Of a stretch of 64,000 bases of DNA, positions 1-11,380 are shown piece by piece. The notes beneath the pieces are model-generated. The model did not search any database, was not told the origin of the DNA, and worked only from the letters and a program-made list of their open reading frames with translations. The position numbers and the translations under genes were made by a program. Within the stretch, counting starts at the first letter, position 1, and each line of letters starts with the position of its first letter. Source of the stretch: Heterobasidion occidentale. Taxonomy: Eukaryota; Basidiomycota; Agaricomycetes; Russulales; Bondarzewiaceae. The DNA lies in the NCBI GenBank assembly GCA_039111635.1, contig JBCAQO010000003.1, forward strand, positions 2,604,001-2,668,000. Direction: 5' to 3'.

Positions 1-396
1 CGGCAGGCGGGACCTTGATCCCTTAGCTGCCAACCTTTCGCACCGCCGAGCTTGTTCCCTAGCCACGGCGGCGACGGGATGTTCGTCGGCCCTGACCACC
101 CCATTTTTGGACAGGGCAGACATGGAAATGGTCCGATGCCGCTTCGTGGGCCTTGGGGAGGAGATGGTTTCTTGCCGCCTATGGGTGCTCCTCCCGGGGC
201 AAGGTTTGATCCAGTAGGGCCTGGTCCTTTACCAAGGAGAGGAGGCTTTGGCACACGAGGCGGTTTACCTGGGGCAGGGAACCTGCGAGGGCCAGATAAC
301 GATGAATTTATGCCTCCCGGCGCAGTAAGCGGTTTATCTCTCTTGTGAATCTACTGCCGACGCTCAAAATTTCTCTAGGGTGATATGTTCATGTAG
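1..396 (+). CDS. PI31-like proteasome regulator, C-terminal part (5' end outside window)
   Basis: This is the 3' end of a PI31/PSMF1 family gene, whose proteins regulate the 20S proteasome and its assembly. Exons seen are <1-324 and 379-396. The tail is rich in Gly, Pro and Arg and carries the family signatures GRRDLDP, GMFVGPDHPIFG and a final DMFM stop. That last motif appears only after splicing the 54-nt intron (donor gtaagc, acceptor ctctag); unspliced reading would run to a stop at 348. The start of the tail is broken: GRRDLDPLAAN reads in one frame and PFAPPSLFPSHGG in another, as if one C were missing near base 34. With that base restored the family pattern is continuous. The family call is confident; whether the break is real or a sequence error is not known. 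Confidence 0.8.
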
Positions 397-672
397 GATT
401 ACGAAAATTCACGAAGCTGCTGTAGTTCATTTGTTGTAGTTGTATTTTTTGTTGTACGAGTTCGGAAAGAACAATAGGTGAGGCAAACTGTGTCAGTGTA
501 CTTGTGATCGAAGTCCATGTTCGCCGTTCGGGGACCGCCGGTAGGAGAGTGTCTCAGAAGCAATATATAAGGTGCTATAAGGTGGCCATAAACTATCCTG
601 CATCCTGAACCATTGCTTCTTATCTCGTCAACCTCGCTGCTTGCTACTACATACTTCACTGAGGATATCTGT

Positions 673-1622
673 ATGCCTCCAACATCGCCTACCCGTTCAC
701 GAAGAGATGGGCCAATTCCCGGATTCAGGGCATTTCCCAGACCTAAGCAACATGTCAACCACATCGAAGAAATGTCTCTCGAAGAACTCCGAGATTTGTA
801 TGACAAGAATAACAGAAGCTTGTCCACATCGTATGTTCCCCTCTTCCCTTTTGTTTAATGAGGTGTTTCAAATTTATAAGACGTGTGTACACAGGGCACC
901 CTCAACATCAACTTATGTCACGAGGATCCAGGCCGAGCAGGCCAAAATCGAAGAGCGAATATTTGAACTGGAAGATATAAAGAACATCCAGGACGGGCTC
1001 AGACGTGTTACACTGAAGACGGAAGAAGACATGAATGTCGATATGCCTATGGAACCCGCCATCGTTCGCCCTATCGCGGCAAAGGAGAGAGCCCTGGCAA
1101 AATACGTAAGTTTGGCCGTCGTCGTACTCATGAACTCTCCTGATCATGCTTGCAGGCCCTACACGCGAGCCAAGGACCTATCATCGCGTCAGGGTTTTCT
1201 CTCCAAGAGGCTGTCCAGCTTGAACAACAAGCTCACCTCCTTGACCTTGAACGCAAACAACGGGTTCTGGAGAAGAAACAACAGAGAGCACAGGCTATGG
1301 AACGTGGTGGCTTGAGCGAACGCGAAAGAGCAGCTCGAATACTGGCTTTCATGTGAGTCCTGATCATATCTATTCGATATTTGACCACTCCGTTGACGGT
1401 GTCATGCAATGCTGCAGGAACTATAAGCCGACAGATTCAGACTTGGAAGACGATTCTGAGGACGAAGATCCAGCAAGCTGGTTTGAAGATGACCAGGATG
1501 ATGGGCGCAAAGGCCAGGACATCGTTGAGCCCGACGCTGAAGATCTTGCAGAAGTTATTCGAGTCGATGCCAGTCGAGCTCACTACGGTGCATTCTATGA
1601 ACCCCGTGACGACGGCGACTAA
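673..1622 (+). CDS. conserved-looking coiled-coil hypothetical protein
   Basis: Four exons (673-830, 895-1105, 1156-1352, 1418-1622) join in frame to about 256 residues. I do not recognise the family. The N-terminus is basic with SPTR and SRR motifs. The middle, residues about 45-190, is Glu/Gln/Lys/Leu-rich and looks like a long coiled coil (EQAKIEERIFELE and LERKQRVLEKKQQRAQAMERG). The C-terminus is strongly acidic (SDLEDDSEDEDPASWFEDDQDDG). No membrane segment or signal peptide is visible. All three introns have good GT-AG ends and keep the frame, so the gene is probably real. The charge pattern would suit a nuclear scaffold or chaperone-like protein, but that is only a guess. Confidence 0.6.
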
Positions 1623-1759
1623 TTGAAAGACAATGTCGCGATAGAGGTGTATTCATTCATGTAATAGTATCGGAAAGTTTGTGTATGTAAATGCAGAAAG
1701 TAAAGAGATCCTCAATTTGCCAACATGAGATGATAGGGCGACGCTCGGAGATGCCGACA

Positions 1760-4700
1760 TTATGGGTCCCGAGCATGGACGGGGCAGCTCCTGCCGCGTT
1801 GCAACCAGCTTGACAAGCAAGCTAAATCACGAACATAGATTCATCAATAGATCACAAGCACAATTGATAGAACTCACCATTGTGAAAACTGCATAGACAG
1901 CTCAGCCGTGCAACCATAGAGCCTATGGACATGTGAGAAATGCTTGATCAAGAATAAATCAAATTGAAACGACTCACCTTCCATGAATTCCTCCAAACAA
2001 ATGACACCTGAGCCAAAATATGTCAGATCGCCTCGGAAATGAGGGATGGATAACGCATACATTCGGTTCCGATCAAAGCGCTTTCACCGGGCAGCTTATA
2101 TACCAGATATTTGGATGTCTGTGGGGATTTCCCAGAACCTCCATCCAAACAATTCTTGACGTGAGCCTCTTGAGCAGAAGCAGGGCCGAGTTCCGCAAGA
2201 TTTTGGCTGCATACAGGACAGCTGCATTCATACAGATAAGGACGCAAGAAAAAATGGGAAAAATGGGGAGATATGTACTCGGCGAGATCACTCAATTGCG
2301 AACTAGCCTCCCTGGTGGCACCCGGTACCGACAATCTGCCTTGATCGATGAAGATTCGCTCCATCGAAGACAATCTTGTCTCCCGAAACCTACTCGGGAC
2401 GCTCACAGTGACCTCTTCATAACAGGACTGACAAACTCTCTGAGAGGATGCTGAAGCCATCGTATCAGGAAAAGCGGGATCCTGGATTATGTCCTGAGGG
2501 TCAAGGAGGACCTTATAGGAAGAACAGCGGTCGCAGAAAATTCGTCCGCAACGACGACAGTGCTGTGTAAAAAACTTGATGATCAAAACGATCTCTATAT
2601 TGAGCTTGTTGAGAACTTACATGCTGTGATGGGGAGTTTTTGATGTTAGTGTGTTATCGTATAGGGCATCAACATTTGGCACGTACTCTTCTGAGAAGAA
2701 AAGTAAAACGACGCTGGCATTGACGGCATTCTGAAACACGTTCGTCTCGTTCCCACCGAGCATGCACTTCATGTGGCGTAGGAGGGGTATATTGGGGTGT
2801 TAGTACTTTTTGAGGGGCTTCATGTGTAGGGACTCTGAATTCCGGAGCCTGAGAAAGATGGGGGGTTAGATCCGTAGGGGTTCTAGAGTTGGTTCGACCA
2901 AAATAATCAGTAGTGTAAGATCGTATCGAGGCAGCATGCATATTTTCGGGGGGCGAAGAGCCAGGATAGTGAAATTCTTCTTCATCGTCGTCGTCGTCAT
3001 CGTCGTCAACAAAATCTCCGTCTGCGGAAACTCAATTAGCAGCGTAATGGAAAGAAAACAACGGTATGTGTATACCTTGACGGGAGAGAAGTAATCCTTG
3101 AGAGCCAGCAACAAGTCTGCGCCGCTCTAGCTCGCGGCTATATGTGTTGAGAAGCACCTCGGCCTGTGTCTTCCTAGTCACATCATCATCTCCTACGTCT
3201 TCCAGTCAGACATGATTTACAAGAACTGCCGCTAGACCACTTGCCTAGTATTCCTTGCCTGAGCTCCGTCGTTGCGCGCTCCAACTTGGCTATTGTTCGC
3301 CGAGCTTCCACAGCCGAGCTAACTCCAACAGTAGAGTCCGCGTCATCATTCTGCGCTCCAGCAAGATAGCGCGCACGAGCAACATAGTCCTGGGCAGTTG
3401 TCAAGGGATTACTTGGCATAGCACCGAGTTCCTGACCATCCACATCCCCAAAGTCGCTGAGATTTTCCTCATATGGAACCATACTACCATCATTGAGCCA
3501 ATGATAGAGATTGCCATCGGGTGCCGCGAATGGAAGAGGTGGGATATCAAGTCGTCTGCGCATCACACGCACCCACCGTCGCCTCCTCACCCACGATTGC
3601 GAATGAAGCGAGGACGAACGGGAGCTAGAACCATTGGCAGATCCGGAGGCGCCAAAACCAGCAGTGACAGCACTCCCACCCGTGAGCAAGCGCTCGAGCT
3701 GAGCAGGAGGTTCAGCTATCCACTGGTCGTCGGGATCGTCGAAAGAGTGGGCGTACTGCCATCCCGTTTCAGCATCAACTCCAGGAGGGGTCACATCTAG
3801 CGTCCAATCAGACCTAGACATAGACTCGAATTACAACAACGATTGTGATCCTGGTTGAGATTTGACTTACAACCAGAAGTGACTGCGTTCTGCACCCTCT
3901 CGGGCCGCCGGTTCCTTTGCGCCTGGCTTTGGAAGTGTCAAGGGTTGCTCTCGCAGAGGTAGCTGCACATCACTCCGCCATGCACCAAAAAGCCGCTTCC
4001 CCGTGTCCTCGTCGGGTTTAGGCAGCAAAAGCTCAAAGGGCGGCCGACGTCCGTGCTTCCCCAATCCAGAAGCAGAGAACTTTGGCCGTCCCCCCGAAAT
4101 TGCTAACGTCTTCAAGCGAGTATCCAATCGCTGATTCTCGTAGAGTATCAAGGGTACTGTGGTGTGTACGGCCAATGGATCGTAAGTAACAGTGGTGCCT
4201 CGCCACTTCTCGGCTTCGAATTTGGCGAGCACCTGATATTTATGAATATGAGAGACTGATCAAAACATAGTCGATTTACCTGGCAGATCCAGACTTCGAA
4301 AACAGCCGCTGCGGCATCGTATGCCGTCTCGCCCCAGTTGTTTCTGATCAAGGGGTCAGCAGACTGCTTGGTTAGCAAATACAGCACGACAGGCAGGTGT
4401 CCTTTGGATGCGGCGTTCACTATAGCCTGATTAGTTATAGGAACGAAGTTCTGACAAAATTTTGCGACGTACTGAGCGGCGTCCACCCGCCTTTGCTGCG
4501 AATATCAACCCCATGTACTCCATTCACCTCCTCGGCAGAACCACCCCTCTGAAACAGGTATCGAACAATGTCCAAATAACCCTGGTATAGAATAAGGGAT
4601 CGGCTTGGGATGAAGATATTTGTTACGTACTTTCGAACACGCGTTATGCAGAGCTGTCCACCCATCAGCGTCTTGAGCTTGCACGTCGGTGTCTCGAGAA

Positions 4701-5512
4701 ACGAGGTATTTGACAACCTCCAAGTGCCCATGGAGGGCAGCTTTGTGGATTGCGGTCTAGAGCAAAGATTGTGATTCAATACAGATACAGGGAACAGCCA
4801 TGTCTGATAGAATGTACATGCCTCTCCTTCTTTATCCTCCAGATCAGGGATAGCACCACAGCTCTCGATGACTGGCCACGTACTCAACCTCCCGCAATAT
4901 ACAGAGGATAACTGAGCCACTTACGCCATTTAACCATCGCAGTATAACCTCTGCTTGCAGCAGCATGCAGCGCGGTCAAGCCCGTACGAGAAGACGCGTC
5001 ATTAGCCAAAGAGAACGCGGCAACGTTATCAGATTCGGAGGCGTTGCGGAATATGCTCTGCAGAAGTTGCAGATCACCGGAAGACGCGGCGGCGTAAAGG
5101 GCTTCAAGCTGTGCGGGAGATGGCTGAGCAGCCAGTGGAGCAGACGGAGCGCTTGGAGCTGGCGATGAATCTGCTTGTGAGGGAGATACCGCTGTCGAAG
5201 GAGTAGGATTGGAGCCAAGCGGTGACGGGATGGGTGAGGATTGTGAAGGCGGTTGTTCTTCTACAGATTCAGATTCTGCTCCAGGGTACACAAAAGCCTC
5301 CTCGTCCTCGTCCTCGCCTGAGCCTGCATCCTTCGGGAAGTCTTTAGTTGAATAAGACGGTTCCGCGGGAGACGAGCCATTGGGAGAGGTCCTGGAGGAT
5401 TGCATGTCAGCCGGTTTCAATTCGACGCGATACATGTTTGGATCATCTCTTATAACTCGACTTACTCCTCAATCGTCCCAAGGTGATGTCGAACGTCAGC
5501 AGAGAGGCTCAT
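1760..5512 (-). CDS. ankyrin-DysF-FYVE-RING protein (Pib1-like E3 ligase with TECPR1-like domain)
   Basis: Fifteen exons, from the start: 5466-5512, 4925-5391, 4822-4871, 4631-4756, 4473-4581, 4280-4419, 3871-4232, 3245-3813, 3076-3198, 2687-3021, 2621-2623, 2061-2562, 1978-2007, 1878-1922, 1760-1821. They total 2970 nt, an exact multiple of three (989 aa). Order of parts: Ser/Pro-rich acidic head; four or five ankyrin repeats at about residues 115-310 (TALHAAASRGYTAMVKWLIE, TAIHKAALHGHLEVVKYLV); a dysferlin-type DysF region from about 434 (SDWTLDVTPPGVDAETGWQY, then WVRRRRWVR); poly-Asp; a FYVE finger at about 757-840 with WERD, RRHHCRRCG and RVCQSC; and a C-terminal RING-H2 (CVICLEEF, CLCSFHNAC, CPVH). 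FYVE fingers bind PI3P on endosomes and vacuoles, and FYVE plus RING matches yeast Pib1. DysF of TECPR1 binds exposed sphingomyelin. A role at damaged or endosomal membranes is inference. The 5512 ATG is preferred; an ATG at 5435 inside the first intron is an alternative start. Confidence 0.85.
2621..2623 (-). other. 3-nt micro-exon (CAT, His) inside the FYVE finger
   Basis: The bases CAT are flanked by a textbook acceptor (atcacag) and a textbook donor (gtaagttc) on the minus strand. Upstream exon 2687-3021 ends with Arg-Arg and downstream exon 2061-2562 begins with His-Cys-Arg-Arg-Cys-Gly. Including the three bases gives RRHHCRRCG, the obligatory FYVE signature; skipping them gives RRHCRRCG with one His lost. 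Both forms stay in frame. Confidence 0.75.
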
Positions 5513-5789
5513 GATGCGGAACTAGATTCAAACAACAAAGAAAGCGGTGGGGAACACACAGGCTGGAGTCTGGAACACAACAGCTTAGCTGATTATATAA
5601 TTCATGCACTTAGCGTTGTGCTCTGTTGTACTCGAGTGCTTCCTGCTAGCTCCTTCGGCGATCGTTCGCCTCGCGGTATACGAAGAATTTCTAAACCTCG
5701 GTAGGATCACTTTCATCCGATTGCTGGGCTGCTACGGGCTGCTACAGGCTGCTACAGGCTGCTACTGATACATCCGTATCTACGGTATC
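5513..5789. promoter_or_regulatory. upstream region of the ankyrin-FYVE gene
   Basis: This stretch separates the minus-strand ferric reductase 3' end from the minus-strand ankyrin-FYVE start. It should carry the promoter of the latter and the 3' UTR of the former. I see no clear TATA element. It contains the short decamer repeat listed separately. Confidence 0.4.
5729..5765. repeat. short tandem repeat, 10-bp unit about four times
   Basis: The unit ctgctac(a/g)gg recurs nearly perfectly about four times, just downstream of the ferric reductase stop codon. It is non-coding in the model given here. Confidence 0.8.
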
Positions 5790-8151
5790 TTAACCTTTGA
5801 CCATACCAAATGTTTCCACGTGGAGAGTGACCGGAGGCATTCCTCTCAACACATCCGCTGGACTCGAGACTGAGCGTAACGCGGTTCGTACGGATCGTGC
5901 GATAGCAGACGGGCCAGCAACTAAAAGCAACAGTTGGTCAGAGGAATAGATCATAAACGCGAGCAGCCTGTAGACCCACCATCGACCGACACGGGACCCT
6001 TGGAAGTGGAAATCTCGTCTTGCAACAGTCGGCGGATGCTGGGTCGCCCGTGAATGACCTTGAGGGCTGTATAGACCGGCAGCTTAGGCGGCTGTCCCTG
6101 AGCCCCGGACTCGAGCGTAGGGACAGAGGACAAAGACTCATTGGGTTGTTGCAGGGTGATGTCTGAGGTTGGGTCTGAAACTCTTGTCACGTAGATGCGG
6201 GGCTCGACCACCAACCATGGCGGCGCGGCAGACAAGGCCTCTGTGAGCAGTGTTGAGATCCAGGATAGATGACCTGAGGCTCAATGTCAAGCACCCACCA
6301 TCCGTCCGTAAGGAGAATCAGCTTACCGGTATCCCGAACCGCCCAAATGAAAACCACACGCTCAGTAGAAGATGCCTTCATCCTTGCCATCCTATGGCCC
6401 TTGTAAGTGAGTCCCAAATATAACGTTTCTCCGGATACTTACCGAATAGACTCCATAAAAAGCGGTAAAGTGTAAGAGACGCCCGATCCCCCTGATTATA
6501 CAGCGTTAGAGCTTGAGCGTTACCGAATGTTCTCCAACGCACCTGCGATCAATATGCAGGTAGAAAAGCGTCTTAAATCTGGCGGACATCCATATGGCCC
6601 ATCTATGAAAGCCGGGACGTCGCAAATGCCATTCTGCGCTGCATGCTCGCGCAGCCGTCGAGTGAATCCACCGCGCCCTCTGATGATGAACACAACACCC
6701 TTCTCCTTTTCCGCGACGGTCCCGTCCATCTTTCTTGGGATGTTTGAGATGGTGAACGGATGCGCTTCGGTCGGCGACGCGCTGATCGTTGGTAGGATGA
6801 TGTATGCATGCTGGCCGGGCTTCCAATCAAAGGAGCGGCAGATTGTGAGACGGACGGTGTCCTCGGAAAGCAATTCCATCGTTGCTCTCGAGGTGTGAGT
6901 CTTGCGGCCTCTCCATATTTTACTGTTCCATACAACACGCACGAGACGGACGGCGCGATCGAGAGCCCAGATGACGAGTGCCGGCCATATGTAGTCGTCG
7001 AAACTTCAAAGTCAAAGAAAATGATTAGTTAGAATGGATGGAAGACAGTCTGAGAACTCACCCGACAGCACGGGTATGAACAACACCGGCGATCAGGAAG
7101 ACACTGAAGTAGAGTGAGCGACAGGAAATTGTACAGAGAGCTTAAAAGAACGAACGCAATCAGGACTATGTGTGAAGCCAGGAAAAACTCAAAAGCCAGC
7201 TGGCGAACTGGGCGAACCGAGAGGATGGTCGCCAGTGTGAAGGCAGCCAGCCCCACAGCACCCGCCCGCATCCAGTTGTGTGAAAAATCGAATACCTCGG
7301 GGAGGCTGAGATCGCATGATTCGTTAGTTCAGCGCTAGTGATTGTATAACTGACAAACCCAAGAGCAGTGTGTGCAACAGCATGCATCCACAACAGGATC
7401 AAGCATGTCCTCGCGGCCGCTCTATGAAGAATGTTCAACTAAATCCCGGTGGATCGCGTGAATTAACAGTGGAGCATATTAACACAGTCAAGGTTTACCT
7501 TCTCATGTCCTATTCCCGTCAAGACTGACATGGTCCCTATCAGCGTCTCGCAAAACCAATGAGTGGGCATCCCTCACATGAGATGATGTTGTTCTTGCCA
7601 GCCAAGGCCACCACGAGGGAAAGGTTACTCGAGGCAAAATGCGCAGCTCTGTCCTCCCAGAACATAGTCGTCAGGTCGCGTGCTACAAAAAACTGCATAT
7701 TAATATCGACGTGAGTAAACATCGAGCTCAACTCACTGTCGATCAAAAGCCATATAAAGATAGCAACTATGTAGCCGATAATAAATGTCAATTCAGACAC
7801 TGAGGCGACAGAACTCGGTCCAATTGGGATTGTCCATCGAAAGGCGACAGTTCTGAAGGCAGTAGCGCATGCTCCAGGAAATCGGCGCCAGAACACTCGG
7901 CCGTGGTGGCCAGGCCAGGTTGTCTCTGTAGATACCCTCTTCTCTTGTTGCGAGTCGGGTTCCGTGCGAGGAGGCTTAAAACTCAGCGAAAAGAGAAAAC
8001 GAAGGACACGGATGACGGCTAGTAATGCGATGACGGCGGCGAGGAAAACCCACAGCTCCTTGACATATTTCCGCTGCTGCTGAGCCTTGAGAGCTCTATC
8101 TGCTGCAGACGAGGCCCGCCGAGAGAAAGCAGAGGAGTGCAAAAAAGGCAT
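5790..8151 (-). CDS. ferric reductase, FRE family transmembrane oxidoreductase
   Basis: Eleven exons: 7737-8151, 7578-7682, 7499-7536, 7355-7438, 7156-7295, 7062-7103, 6543-7003, 6443-6491, 6327-6391, 5980-6273, 5790-5920; 1824 nt, 607 aa. FRE proteins move electrons from cytosolic NADPH through FAD and two hemes to reduce Fe(III) or Cu(II) outside the plasma membrane. Two HX13H pairs sit in membrane helices: H191 with H205 (LNILH...WMH), and the pair in ASHIVLIAVFLIAGVVHTR. They are the expected bis-heme ligands. HPFTISN is the FAD-binding motif and AGGSGVSYTLP the NADPH-binding start. The protein ends in HVETFGM, typical of the family. The first in-frame ATG (8151) is used. It follows tandemly in the same direction as the FYVE gene but no functional link is implied. 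Substrate (iron or copper) cannot be told from sequence. Confidence 0.9.
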
Positions 8152-9428
8152 AGATGCGATGGCTGTCCTAGTCTCGCCGCAAAAATGGGAGAGAAACCCC
8201 GTGCAGCGCTTTGAGCGAGTCCGCGCTTTTATCGTATACACGTTCCATAAATACCCCTACATGCCAGACATGCTCGCTTGAGGATCCGCCCGCATGTTCG
8301 GGGCGCAGTCGTCATGCGCGCGACTCAACACCGTCCTCGAGCGTCCGTTGTCCGAGGATGACTTGGGACAGAGTGCTCTATTTCAAGCGTAGGCGAGGAC
8401 GTGGGTTGCGAGAATCCGAATGAAGGCTTCGCCGGATAAAGTCTCCTGAAGTTCGGCACAATGTAGTCGATAACGGACCCTCGAGGTAGAGATAGTGCGG
8501 CGCCTCGGTGGGGCATCTCGTCTCATGTTCTGCCCAAGTGATGGTCTCCGAACTTCGACCAGCGTACTGGCCGCCCAGGTGAAAAACGGGACGACGTCGG
8601 AAGGTACACGGCCAAGGTTCGGTTCAAAAACGTGTCATCGAAGGCATGCCCTTACTAGCCTGAAAGCAGCAGTGTTATTGTCACCACGGACGGTGCCTAC
8701 GAGCCTGGGACGACCCTTCGTTGTAGATCACCGACCACACCTGAAGGCGAAAGCTCACCAAGGAAGAACCCCGGTCGAGTTTCGTGCTGTGCATCATGTA
8801 GCATTGTTCACCGCTCGCAAAGTGACATTCGCACAGTGTGATTTGATATGAGATGCGCGCACGCATATTTACACCTGTGAGATAAGGGCGAGCATTCATG
8901 TGTTCCGGCATTGGCTTTACAGCATGTCCGTAAACCCCGACACTGCTGCCCTGCAATCCTTTGCGGAGCTAGAGAATACTCGTTATAATTAACATGTCCT
9001 AATGGAACAACGGCTCGAACTCACCTCGCAATACTTATTCCCGGCGTGACGCGACGCTTCGCGAACTGGCTTGCTCCATCTCAGTGACATGTCCTGATCA
9101 GCGATGAAGTGCTTCGAAATTCATTGTTTACCGCTGACCACATGAATGCTAGCCAAGTCCAGGGATCAACTGACTGCTGATGAGTGTTCCGCGCTGGAAG
9201 CCTCGCGATGGATGCCAGACCGCGAACATTATTCCCAGCGAGAGGACAGAGCAGGAGGGGAGCTCGGGGGAGTCGGGATGGTGGTGGGACTGCTGCGTCG
9301 AGTCACGTCATCGAGGCCAAACATGATCAACTGCCAGTGCTGTGAGAGCGATCAGAAACCCAAACACACAACTCCCAACAACTTCTCGCCCCATTGATCC
9401 TACGAGGTCGGCCGACCCAAACAGTTTC
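8152..9428. promoter_or_regulatory. 1.28-kb divergent intergenic region (ferric reductase / aminotransferase)
   Basis: Two divergent genes share this region, so it should hold both promoters. Several 60-120 codon open frames occur on both strands but none shows homology, splice continuity or codon pattern that would support a gene. A gataaaag motif at about 8226-8235 (minus strand) lies some 80 nt upstream of the reductase ATG and could serve as a TATA-like element. Confidence 0.4.
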
Positions 9429-11268
9429 ATGCTTGCCCTGCGCTCACTGACATCCCTCTCCCCCCACATCCCCCGTCTGCCGCGCATTCACCCTACTAGA
9501 TTTCTCTCCCAGATGGCTGCACCGACGAATGGCGCCCAGAACGGCACAGCCAAGTCCTCACACGCCTCCGGCCCCATTCCATTCTCCTCTCGTCTCAAGG
9601 AGGGTCGTGCGCTGGCCCAGGACGTGTGGTCCATCTTCAAGTAAGTCGTCGGAATTTGTCTTCTTCATCTCCCGAGGCCTCACTTCGTTCCAGTGCTGCC
9701 AATCTCCCCGCGGACTGCATCAATTTGGGCCAAGGGTACATGAACTTCGCCCCTCCGAAGTGGGTTACTAAGGCGGCTGAAGAGGCATTGAACACCGTCG
9801 CGCCCAACCACTACTCCCATCCCAAGGGTCGTCCACGTTTGCGGCAAGCTCTCAAAAACCACTACGATCATCAGTTCGGCAGAGATCTCGATGTCGAATC
9901 GGAAATTTTGGTTACGAGTGGAGCTAATGAAGGTCGGTTCGTCGCCAGTGCGAGTCAAGTCCCCATTTGTTAAGCCTGGTTGGCAGGTCAATACTCTGTC
10001 TTCGTCGCCTTTCTGGAACAGGGCGACGAGGTCATCATGTTCGAGCCCTTCTTCGACCAGTACTTGCCATCCGTCACATTCAATGGGGGGAAACCCGTCT
10101 ATGTCCCACTGCACCCTCCCCCTCATTCCCAGGAAAAGACTACCAGCGACGACTGGAAGATAGACTTTGATGAGCTCAGGTCAATTTCCCTGCCATACGC
10201 CTGATTTTTTTTAGGCGCTGATGCGCTCTTGACAGACGAGCCATCACACCGCGCACCAAGATGATCATCGTCAACACGCCTCACAACCCCGTCGGCAAAG
10301 TATTCACTCGTCATGAACTAGAGCAAATCGCAGCATTGTCCATAGAGCACAACCTTCTCGTCATGTCCGATGAAGTGGTATGCAATTATCTTTTATTCAA
10401 TAAGCTCACCATAATCCATTCTCGCCCTAGTACGACTGCCTTCTGTTTGATAATAAGGAGCATGTCCGCATCGCCACCCTTCCTGGCATGTGGGAGCGCA
10501 CAGTCACCGTTGGCTCTGCCGGCAGTCAGTAACAGCCTGTTTTGTGGTCTTGCCCTTCCGCTCAGCGTTTGTCCCAGAATCTTTCGCCGCCACTGGCTGG
10601 CGTGTGGGTTGGCTCATCGGTCCTGAATCGATCATCAGCCCTACTCTGGCGGCGACGACTCGCATCGTGTTCTGCACGAACTCGCCGCTGCAGGAGGCTG
10701 CCGCCGCTGGCCTCGAACTGGCTCCTCAGTACAAGTTCTTCGAAACGCAGACTCGAGAGTACGATGAGAGGCGACACATCATGATCGACACTTTCGATAA
10801 GCTGGGCATGAAGTATACGATGCCCGAAGGCAGTTACTTCATCCTGCTCGTAGGCTCTGTTTCATCTTTGGCGTCAATAACCCTTTTGACATGGTTATGT
10901 GTTCTCCAAGGATATATCCGACGTGAAGTTCCCGGAAGATTACCCCTTCCCTGAAAGCGTTCTGGGCAGGGGGCGGGATTTCAAGTAAGCTTCAGATGTG
11001 ATCTCTTCTTTGACGTCTATTCTCACTCCCTTTCTTCAGAGCGTGCTGGTTCATTGCCATGGAAATTGGAGTTTCCTCTATTCCTGTCAGCGAGGTCAGT
11101 GGTCTTCACACCTTTTGATTGTGCCAGTCTGATTGTAGAGTTCAGTTTTACTGCGAAGAGCACACCCACATCGGAGAACGTTTCGGGCGCTTCGCGTTCT
11201 GCAAGGATCTCGATACCCTGAAGGCAGCCGGGGAGCGACTACAAGGCTTGAAGAAATTCCTCGCTTGA
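9429..11268 (+). CDS. BNA3: kynurenine-oxoglutarate transaminase (Bna3 type)
   Basis: Nine exons (9429-9640, 9694-9932, 9987-10179, 10236-10377, 10431-10524, 10578-10849, 10911-10984, 11040-11094, 11146-11268) give 1404 nt, 467 aa. This is a fold-type I PLP aminotransferase that converts kynurenine to kynurenic acid. Visible motifs: NLGQGYMNFAPP near the start, NHYSHPKGRPRLRQAL, VNTPHNPVGKVF, SDEVYD, and VGSAGKSFAATGWRVGW with the PLP-binding Lys. The C-terminal FCKDLDTLKAAGERL segment is typical. An N-terminal extension of 28 residues rich in Arg, Leu and Ser resembles a mitochondrial presequence; a second ATG (MAAPTNG, 9513) could start a cytosolic form. The model is closed and intact. It is convergent with the Slh1 gene, only 112 bp away. 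Confidence 0.93.
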
Positions 11269-11380
11269 AGGCTTTGGTGTTGTATCCCATTAGATGTAAA
11301 CGTAGACAGTCCACTTGACGCATGAAGTCGTGTATGTTTTGTTATCGATTGAATGTTGACTCTATCATATCGGCGGCACG

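Noticed and set aside
2985..3010. Short trinucleotide repeat (tcg/tca) as a non-coding microsatellite
   Set aside because: It encodes the poly-Asp/Glu run of the FYVE protein and stays in frame.
4435..4920. Several separate small ankyrin or hypothetical genes on the minus strand
   Set aside because: All pieces join through 46-65 nt introns into one ankyrin-DysF-FYVE-RING frame of exactly 2970 nt.
7104..7134. A 31-nt intron in the ferric reductase gene
   Set aside because: A 52-nt intron with donor gttcgt (7104-7155) keeps the frame and restores the second HX13H heme pair, so the shorter reading is not needed.
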